Shown: one piece after another, positions 14,521-20,101 of the stretch
Layout: each line of letters starts with the position of its first letter
Numbering within the stretch: the stretch's first letter is position 1
From: Planctomycetota bacterium
GTDB lineage: Bacteria; Planctomycetota; Planctomycetia; Gemmatales; Gemmataceae
Length of the DNA: 20,101 nucleotides
Reading direction: 5' to 3'
Assembly (NCBI GenBank): GCA_016200155.1
Contig: JACQFG010000236.1
Location: 1-20,101, forward strand
The notes under the pieces: generated by a model
What the model was told of the DNA's origin: nothing
The model's input: the letters and a program-made list of their open reading frames with translations, nothing else
Database searches by the model: none
Position numbers and translations under genes: made by a program

Positions 14521-16017
14521 ATGGGTCACCAGCCCGATCCCGCTGGCTTTCTCGAACTCGCGAAGCAGCATTGCCTCGTGCCGGTCTATCGGCAGCTCGT
14601 CGGCGACACGCTGACGCCGGTGATCGCGTTTCGCAAGATTCAAGAAGGCGACTGGTCGTTTCTGTGCGAAAGCGTCATCGGCGGCGAACGGCTCGGGCGC
14701 TACAGCTTCGTCGGCTCAGGGCCGTTTCTCGTGTTTCAGGCATGGGATCGCAAGGTCCGGATCGACGACGTCAAATCGGGCAAGTCGCAGGAACTTCAGC
14801 ACGACGATCCGCTCAAGCTGCTGGAGGAAACGCTGGCCAGGTATCGCACGCCGCCGGTGCCGGGCCTGCCGCGCTTCTGCGGCGGGGCGGTCGGCTATGC
14901 GGGTTACGACACGGTCCGCTACGTTGAGCGTCTCCATCAACCGCCCGTCGATGATCGCAAGTTGCCCGATCTCTGCTTTGCGCTTTACGATCGCATGGTG
15001 ATCTTCGATCACATCAACAAGACGATTGCGGTCGTCGCGCACGCCCATGTCTATCCGAAGCAGCCGGAGCGTAGCTACCAAGAAGCATGCCGGGCCGTCG
15101 ATGCGCTGGTTGAGCGCTTGCAGCAGAAGGACGCCGAGTTGCCGTTGTGCGACATTGCACCTATCGGCAAGGTGCAGCGCGGGTATCAATCGAACTTCAC
15201 GCCGGGCGATTTCGAGAAGGCGGTCGACAACGCCAAGGAGTACATCCGCGCCGGCGATATCTTCCAGGTCGTTCTGAGCCAGCGCTATGCGACGAAGACG
15301 ACGGCGCATCCGTTCGACATTTATCGCACGTTGCGCGTCGTCAATCCGAGCCCGTTCATGTTCTATCTTTCGCTGGGGCCCGACTTGCGCCTCGTCGGCA
15401 GCTCGCCGGAGATCATGGTGCGTGTCGAAGGCGACAAGATCACGATCCGCCCGCTCGCCGGCACGCGCAAGCGCGGCAAGTCCGAGGAGGAGGATAAACG
15501 CCTCGCTGATGAACTTATTGCTGATCCAAAGGAGCGGGCCGAGCACATTATGCTCGTCGATCTGGGTCGCAATGACGTCGGTCGGGTCGCGCGCTATGGA
15601 AGCGTGCAGCTCAGCGACGTGATGCAGGTGGAGCGTTACAGCCACGTCATGCACATTTGCAGCAACGTGACGGGCCGGCTGGAACCAGGCAAGAGCGCGT
15701 TCGATGCGTTGCGGTCGTGCCTGCCGGCCGGAACGCTGAGCGGCGCCCCGAAAGTGCGGGCAATGCAGATCATCGACGAGCTGGAACCGCACCGGCGCGG
15801 GCCATATGGCGGCGCGGTCGGGTACATCGATTTCAGCGGCAACATGGACACCTGCATCGCCCTGCGGACGATGGTCATCCAGGGGCAGATCGTTTACGTG
15901 CAGGCCGGCGCCGGCATCGTCGCCGACAGCGTGCCGGCATCGGAACGCGAGGAGACCGAGAACAAGGCGATGGGATTGCTGCGGGCACTGGAGATCGCGG
16001 AGACGCAGTTGTCTTGA
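14521..16017 (+). CDS. trpE: Anthranilate synthase component I
   Basis: This 498-residue enzyme converts chorismate to anthranilate using ammonia supplied by the TrpG subunit, the first step of tryptophan synthesis. The ATG at 14521 has GAGG six bases upstream; an earlier GTG at 14458 lacks support. The N-terminal regulatory domain keeps the ES of the tryptophan-binding LLES motif (SFLCESVIGGERLGRYSFVG), so feedback inhibition is likely. The chorismate-binding domain shows YIRAGDIFQVVLSQRY, PSPFMFYLSLG, LVGSSPEIMVR, PLAGTRKRGK, MLVDLGRNDVGRV, and LPAGTLSGAPKVRAMQIIDE through GGAVGYIDFSGNMDTCIALR. The product could also serve as PabB, but the extended identity to TrpE favours that call. No trpG lies in the window. 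Confidence 0.94.
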   Translation: MGHQPDPAGFLELAKQHCLVPVYRQLVGDTLTPVIAFRKIQEGDWSFLCESVIGGERLGRYSFVGSGPFLVFQAWDRKVRIDDVKSGKSQELQHDDPLKLLEETLARYRTPPVPGLPRFCGGAVGYAGYDTVRYVERLHQPPVDDRKLPDLCFALYDRMVIFDHINKTIAVVAHAHVYPKQPERSYQEACRAVDALVERLQQKDAELPLCDIAPIGKVQRGYQSNFTPGDFEKAVDNAKEYIRAGDIFQVVLSQRYATKTTAHPFDIYRTLRVVNPSPFMFYLSLGPDLRLVGSSPEIMVRVEGDKITIRPLAGTRKRGKSEEEDKRLADELIADPKERAEHIMLVDLGRNDVGRVARYGSVQLSDVMQVERYSHVMHICSNVTGRLEPGKSAFDALRSCLPAGTLSGAPKVRAMQIIDELEPHRRGPYGGAVGYIDFSGNMDTCIALRTMVIQGQIVYVQAGAGIVADSVPASEREETENKAMGLLRALEIAETQLS

Positions 16018-16020
16018 ATT

Positions 16021-16076
16021 CGTTTAGCGCCCGCATGGCACACCGAAACCGCGCGGCGCCACGCGGGCGCTAAACG
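16021..16076. repeat. Family I palindrome downstream of trpE
   Basis: CGTTTAGCGCCCGC (16021-16034) pairs perfectly with 16063-16076, and pairing continues with one mismatch to about 20 bp. It starts four bases after the trpE stop. There is no T-run on either side, so terminator function is uncertain. Confidence 0.85.
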
Positions 16077-16081
16077 GGGAC

Positions 16082-16110
16082 TTGTTGTTTTCTCCCGCCC
16101 CCCGTATAAT
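16082..16110 (+). promoter_or_regulatory. Probable sigma-70-type promoter of rpmE
   Basis: TTGTTG (16082-16087) and a consensus TATAAT (16105-16110) are separated by 17 bases. The predicted start near 16117 gives a leader of about 23 bases before the rpmE ATG. This is the best promoter match in the window. Confidence 0.65.
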
Positions 16111-16139
16111 TCACTGACCAACTAAAACTCGAGTTACCC

Positions 16140-16388
16140 ATGAAAAAAGACATCCATCCCAAATACGAAGAAACCACCGTCACCTGCGGCTGCGGCAACA
16201 AATTCACCACGCGCAGCACCAAGAAGAACATCAACACCGAAATTTGCTCGCAGTGCCATCCGTTCTTCACCGGCAAGATGAAGTTCATCGACACCACGGG
16301 CCGCGTCGAGAAGTTCCAGAAGAAGTACAACTGGGATAAGCGCAAGAAGGCCGGCGAGGCCGCCGCGCCCGCGGCCGAAGCCAAGTAG
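16140..16388 (+). CDS. rpmE: 50S ribosomal protein L31
   Basis: This 82-residue protein matches bacterial L31: MKKDIHPKYEETTVTCGCGN, ...RSTKKNINTEICSQCHPFFT and GKMKFIDTTGRVEKFQKKY. It is the zinc-binding (C+) form, with C16, C18, C36 and C39 all present. L31 bridges the two ribosomal subunits. The C-terminal KKAGEAAAPAAEAK is an Ala/Lys-rich extension. The gene order rpmE-prfA-prmC is widely conserved in bacteria and supports the call. Confidence 0.96.
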   Translation: MKKDIHPKYEETTVTCGCGNKFTTRSTKKNINTEICSQCHPFFTGKMKFIDTTGRVEKFQKKYNWDKRKKAGEAAAPAAEAK

Positions 16389-16404
16389 CGACTTTGATTC
16401 ACGA

Positions 16405-16443
16405 AGGCAAGAGGATGCGTGCGCGCGTCCTTTTGCCTTTTTT
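16405..16443 (+). terminator. Intrinsic terminator of rpmE
   Basis: AGGCAAGAGGATGCG (16405-16419) pairs with 16424-16438, counting two G-U pairs, around a 4-nt loop and ends in TTTTTT (16438-16443). It lies 16 bases after the rpmE stop, so prfA is probably expressed by partial read-through or its own promoter. Confidence 0.8.
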
Positions 16444-16453
16444 GCGTTTACGA

Positions 16454-16485
16454 TTAGCGTTCGCGCGGCGCCGCGCGAACGCTAA
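16454..16485. repeat. Family I palindrome in the prfA leader
   Basis: A perfect 32-bp palindrome without loop, arms TTAGCGTTCGCGCGGC. Weaker outer pairing (TTGCG with CGCAA) extends it. It ends 21 bases before the prfA ATG and, if transcribed, would place a strong hairpin just upstream of the ribosome binding region. Confidence 0.85.
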
Positions 16486-16506
16486 GCCGCAAGCGGTTGA
16501 TCCATC

Positions 16507-17601
<1,095 letters not shown>

Positions 17602-17618
17602 TGTGCGATCATGGTTTT

Positions 17619-17674
17619 CGTTTAGCGCCCGCAGTGTGCCGCGCGATCGCATGGCGCACTGCGGGCGCTAAGCG
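17619..17674. repeat. Family I palindrome downstream of prfA
   Basis: Left arm 17619-17640 (CGTTTAGCGCCCGCAGTGTG then CC) pairs with 17653-17674 at 20 of 22 positions around a 12-nt loop. No T-run follows. Confidence 0.85.
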
Positions 17675-17700
17675 AATAGGGATTTCGGCGATTTTGTTGC

Positions 17701-17729
17701 TTGACTCTTCGTTGACCGCCGTCGACAAT
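17701..17729 (+). promoter_or_regulatory. Candidate promoter of the exported protein gene
   Basis: TTGACT (17701-17706) and GACAAT (17724-17729) are 17 bases apart. A start near 17736 would exclude the ATG at 17728 and support the start chosen at 17773. Confidence 0.45.
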
Positions 17730-17772
17730 GGTCGGAGTTTTGCCAACAGCTCCTTTTTCGAGGACTCGCACC

Positions 17773-18900
17773 ATGTTTACCGCATCGAAGAGTTGCCGGG
17801 CAGCATTTGTGCTAGCCGCCTTCGGCGCCTGCGCCGCCCCGGCCCTGGCGGACGAATTCCAGTACCTTCCCGACAATGTCCGGGTCATCGCCTCGGTCAA
17901 TGTGACGGCGGGCGTGAAAACCAAGACATTTACCGAATTCATGAAGTTCCCCCAGGGCAATCCCGGGGGAGCCAAGGAACAAGAGGAATCGGTGCGCGCC
18001 TTCGCAAGCAAGATTGGCCGCATCACCATCGGCGTCGGCATGCCGGTCGGGGCGAAGCCCGATAAGGGGATGGTCGTTGAAGAAGTTGAGATTGCGACCG
18101 CCATCAAGACGATCACGGTCGACGAAGTCAAGGCATTGAAGAAACCGCACTTCTACAAGAAGAACCGGGCCTTCAAGGAAATCAAGCACGGGTCGGTCAC
18201 CATTTATCAAGAAACCTATGAGGCCACGGTATTCGGCAAAGAAGGAGAACCCAACAAACTGATCGAGGGAGAGGCATTCTACCTGGCCGAGGGCAAGTAT
18301 ATCGTCAGTTCGCGCCAGGTGCCGGCGTTGAAGAAAATCATCGACCGCAACAAGCCGGCGACGCTGTCCGCGGCAATGCAAGCGGGCCTCAAGGATGCTG
18401 GCTTCAGCTACATGGCGAATGTGGTCGTTGACGTCCAGAACATGCCCGAGGACCAGAAAGCAGGCCTGGAATTCATGTTCGGGAAGTTCCCCACCGTTGC
18501 CGACATCAAGGCCAACCTTGACAAGGTGCAAGCGTTGACCATCAAGATCAATGAACCCGAGGGCAAGTTCAAGCTGACCGCGACCTTGATTTGCAAGGAC
18601 AAAGCCGGCGCCGCCGTGGTCAAGACGATCAGTGAAAAGACGTTGGCCTACGTCAAGACCAAGGCGAATGAGGACCCCAAGACGCCGCTTCCTGCCGAGC
18701 TTCAAAAATACGTCACCAGCACGCGCACCGCGCTCAAGGCGATTCAGTGGTCCAGCAACGGCGCCAAGGTCACCGCCAGTCTTGAAATCGGGCCGGAAGA
18801 TGCCGTGAACACGATGACCGGCTGGTTCGTCGTCGTGGGAATGGGCGGAGCCAAAGAAGCGCCGCCAGAGAAAACGAAGGAAAAGTCTCCGGGCAAGTAA
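17773..18900 (+). CDS. Exported protein of unknown function inserted between prfA and prmC
   Basis: This 375-residue protein starts at an ATG with GAGGA eight bases upstream. An in-frame ATG 45 bases earlier would mask the signal peptide. Residues 1-26 are a signal peptide (MFTASKSCRAAFVLAAFGAC then AAPALA-DEF). The mature part opens with YLPDNVRVIASVNVTAGVKT, a pattern I associate with planctomycete exported proteins of unknown role. It continues as a Lys-rich alpha/beta protein with two similar-looking stretches (KIGRITIGVGMP and KVQALTIKINEPEGKFKLTA). Ala/Lys-rich helices near the end precede a GKEAPPEKTKEK-like low-complexity tail. No enzyme motif or transmembrane anchor is visible. It is unrelated to translation and breaks the usual prfA-prmC adjacency. 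Confidence 0.8.
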   Translation: MFTASKSCRAAFVLAAFGACAAPALADEFQYLPDNVRVIASVNVTAGVKTKTFTEFMKFPQGNPGGAKEQEESVRAFASKIGRITIGVGMPVGAKPDKGMVVEEVEIATAIKTITVDEVKALKKPHFYKKNRAFKEIKHGSVTIYQETYEATVFGKEGEPNKLIEGEAFYLAEGKYIVSSRQVPALKKIIDRNKPATLSAAMQAGLKDAGFSYMANVVVDVQNMPEDQKAGLEFMFGKFPTVADIKANLDKVQALTIKINEPEGKFKLTATLICKDKAGAAVVKTISEKTLAYVKTKANEDPKTPLPAELQKYVTSTRTALKAIQWSSNGAKVTASLEIGPEDAVNTMTGWFVVVGMGGAKEAPPEKTKEKSPGK

Positions 18901-18907
18901 TCGCTTG

Positions 18908-18979
18908 GCCCTGTAGCGGAACTCGCCAGAGTTCCGACGCCCGACGGACTTGGAAGTCTGGCGACGTCCGCTACAGGGC
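18908..18979. repeat. Composite palindrome with two nested hairpins
   Basis: The outer arms GCCCTGTAGCGGA (18908-18920) and 18967-18979 are perfect reverse complements. Pairing continues inward imperfectly to about 30 bp. Inside, GGAACTC-GCCA-GAGTTCC and GACTT-GG-AAGTC can fold alone, so the strand may adopt one long or two short hairpins. It begins seven bases after the stop at 18900. Confidence 0.8.
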
Positions 18980-19040
18980 AACCTGCCTTCCCCCAAAGGC
19001 GATTGATGTGCGACAATATCCACCAGGTAGTCGATGAATT

Positions 19041-19062
19041 CGTTTAGCGCCCGCGTGAACGC
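19041..19062. repeat. Family I half-element before prmC
   Basis: CGTTTAGCGCCCGC matches the left arm of the copies at 16021 and 17619, including the preceding GAATT seen also at 16016. No matching right arm remains. It ends 35 bases before the prmC ATG. Confidence 0.65.
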
Positions 19063-19097
19063 CATGCGCGCGCTTGACGAGCTTCAGGATTGATCCA

Positions 19098-20024
19098 ATG
19101 TCAACCGCCACGGAAAAGGTCTGGACCCTCGGCGAACTGCTCGACTGGACCGCCAAGCATCTCGCGAGCAAGCCGCACATCGAAACGCCGCGCCTGGATG
19201 CGGAGGTGCTGCTCGCCCATGCTGCCGACTGCAAGCGCATCGATCTGTACGGCATCCGCCACGGCGAGACCGCGTCGCCGGAGGTTCGCCAGCAATTTCG
19301 CGACATGATCCGCCGCCGGCTCGAGGGCTGCCCCGTTGCGTATCTCGTCGGCCGCAAGGAGTTCTACGGGCTCGAATTCAAGGTTGGTCCCGCCGTGCTG
19401 ATCCCGCGACCCGACACTGAACATGTCGTCATGGAGTGCCTCGCGCTTACAAAAACGATGGACAAGCCGCGCATCGTCGATATCGGCGCCGGTTCCGGCG
19501 CGATCGCCATCGCCATCGCCAAGAATCATGCAACCGCCGAAATCACGGCGATCGACAAGAGCGCCGATGCGCTTGCGGTCGCAAAGGAGAATGCGGCCAA
19601 GCATGGCGTCGCGGATCGCGTTCGGTTTTTGCACGGCGACCTGTTCACGCCTATTGAGCCCGCAGCGCAAGCAAGGGAATCAGCGTCATCCCTTGCTTGC
19701 GCTGCGGGCTCAGGATTCCACTTCATCGTCAGCAACCCGCCGTACATTGCCGACGACGACATGCCGAAACTGCCGATCGGCGTTCGCCAATACGAGCCGC
19801 ACCAGGCTTTGAACGGCGGTCCGGGCGGGTTCGTCGTCTTCGATCGCCTGATCGCGGAGAGCCGGTCGCGTCTGCTGCCGGGCGGCTGGTTGATCGTCGA
19901 GATCGGCACCGCCCAGGAAAAGCCGGCGCGTGAGAAGTTGTCGGCGATCACGGAGTTCGAGCTGGCGCCGACGGTGTACGATTTCTCGGGGCATCCGCGG
20001 GTGTTGCGGGCACGCCGCGTTTAG
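19098..20024 (+). CDS. prmC: Release factor glutamine methyltransferase with an in-frame palindromic insertion
   Basis: This 308-residue enzyme transfers a methyl group from S-adenosylmethionine to the GGQ glutamine of release factors. Landmarks are the N-terminal helical release-factor-binding domain (PRLDAEVLLAHAADCKRIDL), PVAYLVGRKEFYGLEF, VLIPRPDTE, the SAM-binding VDIGAGSGAIAIAIA (128-142) and the catalytic N213-P-P-Y216 in FIVSNPPYIA. AGGA lies eight bases before the ATG; an upstream TTG at 19074 is less likely. Residues 187-205 (EPAAQARESASSLACAAGS) are encoded by a palindromic repeat, where PrmC proteins usually have only a short loop. The stop TAG is formed by another palindrome. The reading frame is intact, so activity is probably retained. 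Confidence 0.93.
   Translation: MSTATEKVWTLGELLDWTAKHLASKPHIETPRLDAEVLLAHAADCKRIDLYGIRHGETASPEVRQQFRDMIRRRLEGCPVAYLVGRKEFYGLEFKVGPAVLIPRPDTEHVVMECLALTKTMDKPRIVDIGAGSGAIAIAIAKNHATAEITAIDKSADALAVAKENAAKHGVADRVRFLHGDLFTPIEPAAQARESASSLACAAGSGFHFIVSNPPYIADDDMPKLPIGVRQYEPHQALNGGPGGFVVFDRLIAESRSRLLPGGWLIVEIGTAQEKPAREKLSAITEFELAPTVYDFSGHPRVLRARRV
19655..19712. repeat. Family II palindrome inside the prmC coding sequence
   Basis: TGAGCCCGCAGCGCAAGCAA then GGGA (19655-19678) is the exact reverse complement of 19689-19712, with a 10-nt loop. It is read in frame, contributing residues 187-205 of PrmC. The arms match those of the element at 7232-7286 at about 19 of 24 positions. Confidence 0.92.
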
Positions 20025-20087
20025 CCGCAACGCCGAAGGCGTGCGCGGTCGCGATCCTCGCGCACGCCTTCGGCGTTGCGGCTAAAC
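20019..20087. repeat. Palindrome with GTTTAGC ends that supplies the prmC stop codon
   Basis: A perfect 29-bp arm (20019-20047, beginning GTTTAGCCGCAACGCCGAAG) pairs with 20059-20087 around an 11-nt loop. Its first six bases GTTTAG give the last sense codon and the TAG stop of prmC. No T-run follows, so termination function is uncertain. Its ends match family I but its core differs. Confidence 0.88.
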
Positions 20088-20101
20088 ACTTGACAAACGC
20101 C

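Noticed and set aside
17812..19065. 417-codon minus-strand ORF over the exported unknown gene
   Set aside because: The plus strand has a signal peptide, ribosome binding site and promoter; the minus ORF has none and crosses a palindrome.

Overview
The window looks like a chromosomal piece from a high-GC member of the Planctomycetota, probably near the Gemmataceae. The clues are an extracellular beta-helix protein with the N-terminal LEDRCVPS motif, an exported HEAT-repeat protein, an exported EF-hand protein with Gly-rich linkers, a formylglycine-generating-enzyme-like secreted protein, and many palindromic intergenic repeats. The taxonomy is inferred from these family habits, not from a marker-gene search.

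Layout. Positions 1-2669 (minus strand) hold a large exported cadherin-like/beta-helix protein. A HEAT-repeat protein follows it with a 17-bp overlap and runs off the left edge. Positions 2928-4323 are an IS4-family insertion sequence with near-perfect ends and an intact DDE transposase. Positions 4567-8856 look like a small lipid- or small-molecule-modification region: a Rieske oxygenase, an exported SnoaL-like protein and an alpha/beta hydrolase on plus, facing a membrane desaturase and a PAP2-type phosphatase/transferase on minus. Positions 8983-12737 carry a PilZ protein, the EF-hand protein, an exported esterase and an FGE-like protein. Positions 12851-14399 carry an unknown protein and an inositol-monophosphatase-family protein with a C-terminal zinc ribbon; their 3' ends overlap.

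The right end is housekeeping: trpE, then rpmE, prfA and prmC in the conserved bacterial order, with one exported protein of unknown function between prfA and prmC. PrmC methylates the GGQ glutamine of the release factor encoded two genes upstream.

The most unusual signal is a set of palindromic repeats of about 30-70 bp. Family I (ends GTTTAGC/GCTAAAC) has seven full or partial copies between 10617 and 20087. Family II (ends TGAG/CTCA, core near CCGAAGCGCAAGCGAGGG) has two copies. One lies between convergent genes and supplies the stop codon of each. The other lies in frame inside prmC and adds about 19 residues just before the NPPY motif. Two further composite palindromes lie at 5608-5669 and 18908-18979. 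These resemble REP elements or the protein-coding Rickettsia palindromic elements in behaviour, and are the best candidate here for something not yet described.
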